From G020348185 sp964525045 (GTDB lineage: Bacteria; Nitrospirota; Nitrospiria; Nitrospirales; UBA8639), in contig CAZGFD010000057.1 in NCBI GenBank assembly GCA_964525045.1, positions 1-6,167 on the forward strand: DNA of 6,167 bases, read 5' to 3'. Numbering within the stretch: the first letter of the stretch is position 1; every line of letters begins with the position of its first letter. Shown here in pieces: positions 1 through 4,841 of this stretch. A program made the position numbers and the translations under genes. The notes beneath the pieces are model-generated. The model ran no database searches, was not told where the DNA came from, and saw only the letters and a program-made list of their open reading frames with translations.

Positions 1-2
1 GT

Positions 3-1022
3 ATGAATGCCCGTCTTCGCCAGGAACGTCTCACCCGTTGGTTATCTTTTTTTCTTTCGGGCGTGGTGTTTTTGTTTGTCCTGATGATGTTGTTGATTTG
101 GAAACCGACCACTCCTGAAATTGTCGTCCGTGTCTTCGTGGCGTTGCTCATCGCTATTGTTTTGTATCGGTTTTTAACTCGGAAGGACAGGCGGCGAATG
201 GCGCTTCGAAAACAACCCTTTCCCCCGGCGTGGGAAACCATTCTCCAGACTGAAGTCCCGTTTTTTCAGACACTCGATCCTTCGGAACAGGACCGCTTCC
301 GGGAGGAGGTGCGCATCTTTTTATCTGAAAAACGGATCACCGGGATCAAGACTACAATCGATGATGAAGTACGCGTCTTAGTGGCGGCGAGTGCCATCAT
401 TCCCATTTTTGGTTTTCCCGGGTGGGAGTGGGACCAAATTAGTGAGGTTCTGATTTATCCAACCTCCTTCAATCATGACTACGAGACCGGGCATGGTGAG
501 GACCAGGATGTGTTGGGCATGGTCGGTACCGGCGCGATGCAGCGGATGATGATTCTCTCTAAGCCTGATCTGTTGGAAGGATTTCGCGGTTCCCAGGATC
601 AGAAAAACGTCGGGATTCACGAATTTGCACATTTATTGGATAAGTCCGACGGCGCGGTGGATGGGGTGCCCAGCCTGGGACTGCCCCCATCTCTGATCAT
701 GCCTTGGATCAAACTGGTTCACAAGGAAATGGAAAAGATTCAGGCCGGCCAGTCGGATATCAATCCTTATGGATTGGAAAATGAAGGCGAGTTTTTTGCG
801 ATCGTCTCGGAATACTTTTTTGAAAATCCGGAGAAAATGGAGCGGAAGCATCCTGAGCTCTATGCCATGTTGGAACGGATCTTTCACCAGGATCCTCAGG
901 CCCGGGTGAAAAAAGCTCTGGTGTCTATGGTAACACCCAACGCCGGACACCGTGCCCCAGACGCCCCCTGCCCGTGCGGGAGTGGGAAAAGTTACAAACA
1001 TTGTTGTTCGGGGGATCAGTGA
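3..1022 (+). CDS. Membrane-anchored M90 (MtfA-like) zinc peptidase with C-terminal SEC-C motif
   Basis: Predicted inner-membrane zinc metallopeptidase of 339 residues. Two hydrophobic segments (about residues 14-33 and 40-57) form a hairpin, followed by a strongly basic stretch (RKDRRR) that places the rest in the cytoplasm. The peptidase signature is HEFAH at 206-210, with Glu263 in an NEGEFFAIVSEYFFE context; the MtfA family uses HExxH plus a downstream Glu to bind zinc. The C-terminus (320-335) carries a SEC-C motif, CPCGSGKSYKHCC, with Cys323, Cys325, Cys334 and Cys335 or His333 as likely zinc ligands; this motif is known from the SecA tail and from ribosome-associated proteins. E. coli MtfA (about 265 residues) is soluble, inactivates the glucose repressor Mlc and lacks both extra parts, so the substrate here is unknown. 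The ATG lies two bases from the window edge, so its ribosome binding site and a possible earlier start cannot be seen. The M90 assignment is firm; orthology to mtfA is not claimed. Confidence 0.9.
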   Translation: MNARLRQERLTRWLSFFLSGVVFLFVLMMLLIWKPTTPEIVVRVFVALLIAIVLYRFLTRKDRRRMALRKQPFPPAWETILQTEVPFFQTLDPSEQDRFREEVRIFLSEKRITGIKTTIDDEVRVLVAASAIIPIFGFPGWEWDQISEVLIYPTSFNHDYETGHGEDQDVLGMVGTGAMQRMMILSKPDLLEGFRGSQDQKNVGIHEFAHLLDKSDGAVDGVPSLGLPPSLIMPWIKLVHKEMEKIQAGQSDINPYGLENEGEFFAIVSEYFFENPEKMERKHPELYAMLERIFHQDPQARVKKALVSMVTPNAGHRAPDAPCPCGSGKSYKHCCSGDQ

Positions 1023-1025
1023 ACA

Positions 1026-1133
1026 ATGGAAAAACATTCTGAAACACAACCTGAATATGGTAAGCTCCGCAAATTACGCCAACCGATACCATACGATCAA
1101 TCGAGTGGAGGGTTTCATGGGGACATTGTCTAG
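1026..1133 (+). CDS. Possible small ORF (35 aa) bridging the two rightward genes; uncertain
   Basis: An ATG three bases after the peptidase stop opens a 35-codon frame (begins MEKHSETQPEYGKL) that fills the gap and ends 17 bases inside the hydrolase gene in another frame. Its placement would suit translational coupling with both neighbours. The only Shine-Dalgarno-like sequence is a G-run about 10 bases upstream, inside the peptidase's last codons. The product has no signal peptide, membrane segment or recognisable motif. I do not recognise it, and it may be chance. Confidence 0.15.
   Translation: MEKHSETQPEYGKLRKLRQPIPYDQSSGGFHGDIV
1107..1111 (+). promoter_or_regulatory. Shine-Dalgarno GGAGG deciding the hydrolase start
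   Basis: GGAGG lies five bases before the ATG at 1117. It picks this start over longer in-frame options at 952 (GTG, inside the peptidase gene) and 1057 (ATG). Neither longer option has a comparable site, and both would put a long polar tail before the signal peptide. Confidence 0.8.
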
Positions 1134-2094
1134 CTTCAAGAGGGCCACACGGCTCTTAATGGTACTCACATGCTTGTCCATGTTCGGTCTGACTTTTGTC
1201 ACTGGGTGTGCCCACAAGGAACCACCCCAGGAGGAGATCCCCCTGCCGGAAATCCCCCAAACGTATCAAAGAGTGCAAACAATTTCGTTGCCTGAACATT
1301 CGGTCAGTCATGAGGTCTACGTCTTTTCCGAAAATGACACCCTCTCCAAACCGCCCGTTGTATTATTACACGAACTGCCCGGACTGAGTGCATCCACCAT
1401 CAAATATGCGGAATCGCTCCAAGATGAATTCACGGTCTACGTTCCGCTCTTGTTTGGGTCCTACGGACAACAATCCAAGCGCAAGGGGTGGCATGCCTAT
1501 ATGTTCAACGGCGAATGGTGGAAGCTTTATAAACCGGCTGGAAGCCGCAAAATTACGCAATGGTTAGGTCAGGCCATTAAAGACATTGCCGAACAGCATC
1601 CTCAACAGAACATCGGCATTATCGGTATGTGCCTCACTGGTGGGATGCCTTTGGCGCTCATCGACGACGAGAGGGTCCATGCGGTCGTGATCGCCCAACC
1701 ATCCCTTCCCCTCTGGCGTTGGTTTCCTAAGAAAAAGGCCTCGCTCGATATTTCGGATGACGAGTGGGAAACAGCCAAACAACAGTTTAAGGAGCGTCCG
1801 GTCTATGCTTATGGCGTTCGGTTCGAGAAGGACTCGGTCGCTCGACGGGAGAAACACGAACGAATGATTGAGGAATTAAATTGCGAGACCTGCAAAGGAG
1901 GGTTCATCGACGCTGAAATTCGGGAAAGTGAATATGAAGAAGCCAACATCCCCGAGGATGCGCATTCGACACTCATGTTTCATTTGGGAGAAAACGACCA
2001 AAGTCACCCTGCCGAGAAGCGGAGAAGGGAGGTCAAGCAATTTCTTCAGGACCCGGCGTCCTTTTATAGCCAACATACCCCTGCCTCAGACTAA
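1117..2094 (+). CDS. Dienelactone hydrolase-family lipoprotein (Cys-nucleophile alpha/beta hydrolase)
   Basis: Predicted lipid-anchored alpha/beta hydrolase of 325 residues. A basic N-region (KRATR) and hydrophobic core lead to a lipobox, Val-Thr-Gly-Cys31; Ala at +2 would favour the outer membrane by the E. coli Lol rule. LLHELPG (near 85-91) is the oxyanion-side strand. The nucleophile elbow is GMCLTGG with Cys172, as in dienelactone hydrolases that use Cys rather than Ser. By comparison with the DLH subfamily that has GMCFTGG and a later AHSVL-type motif, I place the acid at Asp239 (FEKDSV) and the base at His283 (EDAHSTL). A second Asp/His pair (Asp294, His320) is an alternative if the classic spacing is used. 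Cys308-type pairing is absent, but CETC in the middle (near residues 254-257) is unusual. The substrate is unknown, and true dienelactone cleavage is not implied by the fold. It follows the peptidase by 94 bases on the same strand. Confidence 0.82.
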   Translation: MGTLSSFKRATRLLMVLTCLSMFGLTFVTGCAHKEPPQEEIPLPEIPQTYQRVQTISLPEHSVSHEVYVFSENDTLSKPPVVLLHELPGLSASTIKYAESLQDEFTVYVPLLFGSYGQQSKRKGWHAYMFNGEWWKLYKPAGSRKITQWLGQAIKDIAEQHPQQNIGIIGMCLTGGMPLALIDDERVHAVVIAQPSLPLWRWFPKKKASLDISDDEWETAKQQFKERPVYAYGVRFEKDSVARREKHERMIEELNCETCKGGFIDAEIRESEYEEANIPEDAHSTLMFHLGENDQSHPAEKRRREVKQFLQDPASFYSQHTPASD

Positions 2095-2113
2095 CCTAAA
2101 CGCAGGCAGAGAT

Positions 2114-2193
2114 CCGACCAATAAAAATCAGGGGGTCACTTCTAGACTTTGCACACTGCAAGAATGAATTGGTCGGGAAAAATTTTTCTTTCC
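2114..2193 (+). terminator. Inverted repeat with following A/T runs, possible terminator between convergent genes
   Basis: CCGACCAAT (2114-2122) and ATTGGTCGG (2168-2176) are perfect 9-base inverted arms around a 45-base loop. The loop holds a smaller stem, TTGCA/TGCAA (2149-2153, 2157-2161). The right arm runs into GAAAAATTTTTCTTTCC, and a seven-T run follows at 2202-2208. This sits 20 bases after the hydrolase stop, where a rightward terminator is expected. The long loop and the A-run before the U-run make it atypical. For the leftward globin transcript it offers no U-run after the stem. Confidence 0.35.
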
Positions 2194-2248
2194 TCACGGT
2201 ATTTTTTTCTTAAGCCAGCAGCGGCGGGACCTGATTGTCATGCTACAT

Positions 2249-2620
2249 TCAGGATTCGACGATTTCTGGTTTCGTGCTTTGGAAAAACTTAAGAATCTCT
2301 TGGCGTTCGGTCTCCGGAACTTTAAAGTCTTCTAACGTGCCATTGAGATGATCTATAAATATCGCCCAATCGGTTTCACTGATATTCATTCCTCGGTGGG
2401 TGCTCATCAAATCGCGTCCCGTATAGTATATGGGACCCCCCGCGCAGGAACAGAGAAAATTCGTGAGAAGCTGGTTCTGCCGCTTTAAGCCGTCCTCCCC
2501 TCGATGCTGCCAGAAGCGCCCGACTTGCGCATCCGCTCTTAGTCGCGTCAAAAGCTCGCTCGTCACTGCCGCGATGGCGTCGTAGCCACCGAGCCGGGTA
2601 TAGAGTGTGGTCTTTCCCAT
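2249..2620 (-). CDS. Group I truncated haemoglobin
   Basis: A 123-residue 2-on-2 globin, the normal size for the TrHbI (GlbN-like) family. These haem proteins bind O2 or NO in the cytoplasm, and several members detoxify NO. The family landmarks appear in order: TLYTRLGGYDAI at the start, Phe36 at the CD1 position, Gly-Gly-Pro (61-63) followed by YYTGRDL, and the proximal haem ligand His75 in MSTHRGM. Aligned by eye to Synechocystis and M. tuberculosis TrHbI, the usual B10 Tyr is Leu24, E7 is Gln48 and E11 is Leu52, giving a mostly apolar distal pocket. A Cys-Ser-Cys (57-59) lies in helix E. There is no signal peptide. The ATG is preceded by AAGGGA about seven bases upstream, an adequate ribosome binding site. 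The 133-base gap to the methyltransferase upstream suggests its own promoter, though I could not identify a convincing one. Confidence 0.92.
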   Translation of the reverse strand: MGKTTLYTRLGGYDAIAAVTSELLTRLRADAQVGRFWQHRGEDGLKRQNQLLTNFLCSCAGGPIYYTGRDLMSTHRGMNISETDWAIFIDHLNGTLEDFKVPETERQEILKFFQSTKPEIVES

Positions 2621-2753
2621 CGCTTTTCCCTTTTATTTACAAAATACCATGAAAAGGCAAACGAGAGGAGATTCTGATGAAAAGATATCAATGTGAAGGG
2701 CTGGATTGCTGACTTGGAAACTGCTGAATGGGCAGCGCGATTGGCTAATGACT

Positions 2754-3410
2754 TCAGAGCAGGCTGTCTGAAAAGATTAGGAAGACTTGGTCGGGCAGAA
2801 AATCAAACTCTGTTTCGAGGGTATAGCCGGCTTCTTGCAATTCTTTTTGGATGACTTCGCTTGGGGTGTAGTGACCAATAAAGGATACGAACCAGCTTTC
2901 GCCGTTGAAATCGATGATGGCGATTCGGCCCTGGGGATGAAGGTATTTGCGGAGGTTGGCAAAGTACGCTGTGCGGTCTTTCAGGTGATGGTAGGTGTTG
3001 CTGGAGAAAACCAAATTGACTTTGTTTTGTTGTAAACCTGGATCTTCCGCTTGGGCCAACACGACTTCGATGTTTTGGTACCCTTTGTCCTGCACTCGCA
3101 GCGCGAGTTCGGCATTCATGTCTTTATCGATGTCGACTGCGTAGACCTTGCCGGTTGGCCCCACGGCATCGGCTATTCGGAAAGTGAAGTAGCCGCTGCC
3201 CGATCCTAAGTCTGCAACATGATCTCCAGGTTGTATTGCAAGGGCCTTGATGACTTCTTCCGGCTTTTGCCATTCATCGCGGTTGAATCCTTCGTAGGCC
3301 CACTTTTTGATGTCTGTGCAGGCGGGGGTTAGGAGAACAAAAAGAAATAGGGGAAAGATTCGTCGGGATATTCCAAACTTTAAGACTGAACAACTGAAGC
3401 GTGACGGCAT
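2754..3410 (-). CDS. Exported SAM-dependent methyltransferase with Tat-like lipoprotein signal
   Basis: A class I (Rossmann-fold) methyltransferase of 218 residues. Motif I is DLGSGSGYF from Asp67; the next acidic strand end is AVDID (91-95). SSNTYHHL (136-143) and the strand after LHPQGR (IAIIDF) complete the core, so it should bind S-adenosylmethionine. The EWQKPEEV segment (46-53) before motif I is typical of a widespread exported subgroup. The N-terminus reads Ser15-Arg-Arg-Ile-Phe19, then a short hydrophobic core and Thr-Pro-Ala-Cys31. This is a twin-arginine-like signal ending in a lipobox, so it is predicted to be a lipoprotein outside the cytoplasm. The methyl acceptor is unknown. No in-frame ATG, GTG or TTG starts before motif I offer a convincing signal-less form. 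The ribosome binding site is weak (GGTGG about 10 bases upstream) and a hairpin repeat lies 26 bases before the ATG. Confidence 0.88.
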   Translation of the reverse strand: MPSRFSCSVLKFGISRRIFPLFLFVLLTPACTDIKKWAYEGFNRDEWQKPEEVIKALAIQPGDHVADLGSGSGYFTFRIADAVGPTGKVYAVDIDKDMNAELALRVQDKGYQNIEVVLAQAEDPGLQQNKVNLVFSSNTYHHLKDRTAYFANLRKYLHPQGRIAIIDFNGESWFVSFIGHYTPSEVIQKELQEAGYTLETEFDFLPDQVFLIFSDSLL

Positions 3411-3421
3411 TATGGGGCTTC

Positions 3422-3460
3422 CACCCTCACCTTAATCCTCTCCCTGGAAGGGAGAGGAAA
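3422..3460. repeat. REP-like palindromic repeat in the methyltransferase leader
   Basis: TCCTCTCCCT (3436-3445) and AGGGAGAGGA (3449-3458) are perfect 10-base inverted arms around a 3-base loop (GGA), preceded by CACCCTCACCTTAA. The pattern CCCTCACC-n-CCTCTCCC-loop-GGGAGAGG resembles a dispersed intergenic palindrome seen in many bacterial genomes. With a single copy in this window I cannot show that it is repeated here. If transcribed leftward, the hairpin would fall in the 5' leader of the methyltransferase mRNA. Confidence 0.6.
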
Positions 3461-3524
3461 TAGAATGGTGTGTTTGGAGCTTATATGGTGACGGTAGAAT
3501 GTATTTATTCAAGAAATATATATT

Positions 3525-3539
3525 TAAAGTAGTACTTTA
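3525..3539. repeat. Short near-perfect palindrome TAAAGTA-G-TACTTTA
   Basis: Seven-base inverted arms around a single G, in an AT-rich stretch about 115-130 bases upstream of the methyltransferase start. Its size and position would fit an operator for a dimeric regulator. No promoter around it is clear enough to support that, and chance is possible in AT-rich sequence. Confidence 0.25.
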
Positions 3540-3557
3540 GCTTTAATGAATCACTAA

Positions 3558-3583
3558 CCCACTCCTCCCCCGCCCCAACCCCC
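3558..3583 (-). other. G-quadruplex motif on the minus strand
   Basis: Read on the minus strand there are four G-runs of 5, 4, 5 and 3, separated by loops TT, C and AGGAGT. This satisfies the usual G3+N1-7 rule with short loops. It lies 67 bases after the stop of the secreted-protein gene and about 150 bases before the methyltransferase start, so it could fold in the 3' tail of one transcript or in DNA near the next promoter. No ordinary terminator is visible after the secreted-protein gene. Confidence 0.55.
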
Positions 3584-3650
3584 AGTCCGCAGGAACAGTA
3601 TTGCGAGGGCGGATCTTCCCAAAGTAGCGAGGGAGTTTATTTTAAGGTAT

Positions 3651-4220
3651 TTAATTTCCTATGGGCTTTGCCTGGACTCGTTCTCCTTCGAAGTGAAATG
3701 GGTCTTCGATGATGCCTGGGGGGCCAAGAGGATTTGAGTCAAAGGGGAAAAATCGCAGTTTGGCGGAGCCTTTGATTGTTCCTGTTGTTCGATTGACGGT
3801 GACATCGAAGAAATCGAGCCGGGCTATTTGTTGGTCCCCCTCTACGGTTCCGGGAAGGGTGAAATCGAGGGTCACCGCCGTGGCAACCCTTTCTCTTTTT
3901 TCATTCCGGGAACAGGTCCACGATCCCGCTGCTTCCGTGAATGGGTTGAATACTCCTTCAACCCCACCCTGGTTTGAATCAATGAACGTAAAGTTGCCAT
4001 CTTTCCAAAACGTAATCAGGCTGCGGGAATCAATCGATCCATCGTCTTCGAAATTGGTGATAAGATAAGTCCCCACAAATTCCCTACAGGTCCGTACTCT
4101 GCTATCGGCATCAGCCACAGCTTTTGAAACGCTAGGGGTCATGAGCATGAGTGCGAGAAGGGTCGCCCCCGTCACCGTCCCCGGTTTTTCTTTCAACCGT
4201 TGAATGAAAGTATTTTTCAA
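3651..4220 (-). CDS. Secreted beta-rich protein of unknown function (TTG start)
   Basis: A 189-residue protein I do not recognise. The N-terminus has a basic region, a hydrophobic core (about 15-30) and a signal peptidase I site Ala-Val-Ala36, leaving a mature protein of about 153 residues in the periplasm or outside. The mature part alternates polar and hydrophobic residues in short stretches broken by Gly, Asp and Asn: FVGTYLITNF, RSLITFWKDGNFTFIDS, AVTLDFTLPG, IARLDFFDVTVN, IKGSAKLRFF. This suggests a small beta-barrel or lipocalin-like fold, which is inference only. Cys45 and Cys103, the only cysteines, could form a disulphide. No catalytic motif is seen. The start is TTG, chosen because a perfect Shine-Dalgarno lies five bases upstream; the first internal ATGs would destroy the signal peptide. 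It follows the small lipoprotein gene by 39 bases and is probably cotranscribed with it. Confidence 0.8.
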   Translation of the reverse strand: MKNTFIQRLKEKPGTVTGATLLALMLMTPSVSKAVADADSRVRTCREFVGTYLITNFEDDGSIDSRSLITFWKDGNFTFIDSNQGGVEGVFNPFTEAAGSWTCSRNEKRERVATAVTLDFTLPGTVEGDQQIARLDFFDVTVNRTTGTIKGSAKLRFFPFDSNPLGPPGIIEDPFHFEGERVQAKPIGN

Positions 4221-4225
4221 TACAA

Positions 4226-4233
4226 ACCTCCTT
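4226..4233 (-). promoter_or_regulatory. Consensus Shine-Dalgarno AAGGAGGT for the TTG start
   Basis: On the minus strand AAGGAGGT, the full anti-16S complement, ends five bases before TTG at 4220-4218. It is the strongest ribosome binding site in the window. It settles the start of the secreted-protein gene, which has no ATG near the correct N-terminus. Confidence 0.85.
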
Positions 4234-4237
4234 GTGC

Positions 4238-4258
4238 ATCCCGGTATTCGCTAGGGAT
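4238..4258 (-). repeat. Small intercistronic inverted repeat
   Basis: ATCCC and GGGAT arms (4238-4242, 4254-4258) enclose an 11-base loop in the 39-base gap between the small lipoprotein stop and the next ribosome binding site. There is no U-run, so it is not a classic terminator. It might stabilise the upstream message or tune read-through, but a 5-base stem is weak evidence. Confidence 0.25.
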
Positions 4259-4259
4259 A

Positions 4260-4445
4260 TTATTCATCCATATTTTCCTTGATTTTTTCCCCTGCCTCCT
4301 CCATGGCTTCCCCTGCATCTCTTACGGCGTTGTCGATTTTTTCTCCAGCCTTTTCGGCCGGCCCTTGTTGCTCACAGCCAATGAGGGCGAGAATCGTCAG
4401 ACAGGCACTGAGTCCAAGGATTATCATTTTATGATTTATCTTCAT
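4260..4445 (-). CDS. Small Ala/Glu-rich lipoprotein (61 aa)
   Basis: A tiny lipoprotein. A basic N-region and hydrophobic core end in a good lipobox, Leu-Ile-Gly-Cys24, leaving a mature peptide of 38 residues. The mature part is rich in Ala, Glu, Lys and Asp with three AGE units at 33, 44 and 51 (spacings 11 and 7), as expected of one continuous amphipathic helix lying on or beside the membrane. Similar short lipoproteins with repeated AGEKI-like units are common in Gram-negative genomes and are sometimes compared with entericidins; a function cannot be assigned. The ATG has AAGGAGA six bases upstream, and a TATAAT box lies 28 bases upstream, so this is probably the first gene of a two-gene operon with the secreted protein. 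Confidence 0.82.
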   Translation of the reverse strand: MKINHKMIILGLSACLTILALIGCEQQGPAEKAGEKIDNAVRDAGEAMEEAGEKIKENMDE

Positions 4446-4473
4446 GGTATCTCTCCTTTGTTGATCAACCTAG

Positions 4474-4479
4474 ATTATA
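4474..4479 (-). promoter_or_regulatory. Consensus -10 box (TATAAT) upstream of the small lipoprotein
   Basis: The minus strand reads TATAAT with its last base 28 bases before the ATG at 4445. A start of transcription about seven bases downstream would give a leader of roughly 20 bases containing only the ribosome binding site. The -35 region at 16-18 base spacing (around CAGAGG) is poor, so the promoter may need an activator, use another sigma factor, or be coincidental. Confidence 0.5.
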
Positions 4480-4841
4480 AAAGTACCGGAAACATTCCTC
4501 TGTCGCTTCTTGAATAAGGGTAACCCCATCCGTATCTTTTTCCAAGTATGAAATGACCGTTTTCGCCCAGGCCAGGATTTTTCATCCATTTTCGGGTCTT
4601 CGGCTAAGAAATGATTACTGTCGAGGGAAATGATCGTCAAGGTATCCGGGGCCATGGCCTGGTGAGCAACGTTAACCCATCATTCGGTCCCTCCGGGGCA
4701 AGGAGGTGGTAGTTACTGTTTCACCGGGAAGCTCCCCCTGAGCCTGCTACCTGGGATTTGAAGCACAAATTGACGTTACCTACAGCAGGAATATCAGACA
4801 ACCAGCAAAGTAGAGCTGACGCATGAGCAGAGAGAGGGCTC
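4480..4841. other. Non-coding gap, no supported gene
   Basis: This stretch lies between the propeller gene's stop and the small lipoprotein promoter. I found no convincing gene in it. A 61-codon leftward frame (4655-4470) has no good ribosome binding site and no family features. Short inverted pairs occur, CCTCC/GGAGG (4690-4694, 4702-4706) and CCTGCT/AGCAGG (4743-4748, 4784-4789). Neither is followed by a U-run in the leftward direction, so no terminator for the propeller gene is evident. Confidence 0.5.

Noticed and set aside
633..1049. Leftward frame of 138 codons opposite the peptidase gene
   Set aside because: The plus strand carries the HExxH and SEC-C motifs; the leftward product is rich in His, Arg and Phe with no recognisable domain.
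952..1116. Longer N-terminus for the hydrolase from a GTG at 952 or ATG at 1057
   Set aside because: It would overlap the peptidase's SEC-C region or add a long polar tail before the signal peptide; the ATG at 1117 has GGAGG at ideal spacing.
3603..3633. GCGAGGG repeated at 3603-3609 and 3627-3633
   Set aside because: Two 7-base copies are too short and too few to call a CRISPR, iteron or attachment site.
4470..4655. Leftward 61-codon frame beginning MAPDTLTII upstream of the small lipoprotein
   Set aside because: No usable ribosome binding site, no signal peptide or family motif, and it contains the likely -10 box of the next gene at its 3' end.
4660..4790. Structured-looking GC-rich stretch considered as a riboswitch or tRNA-like element
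   Set aside because: It does not match the conserved cores of riboswitch classes I know, has no tRNA arms, and its inverted pairs are only 5-6 bases.
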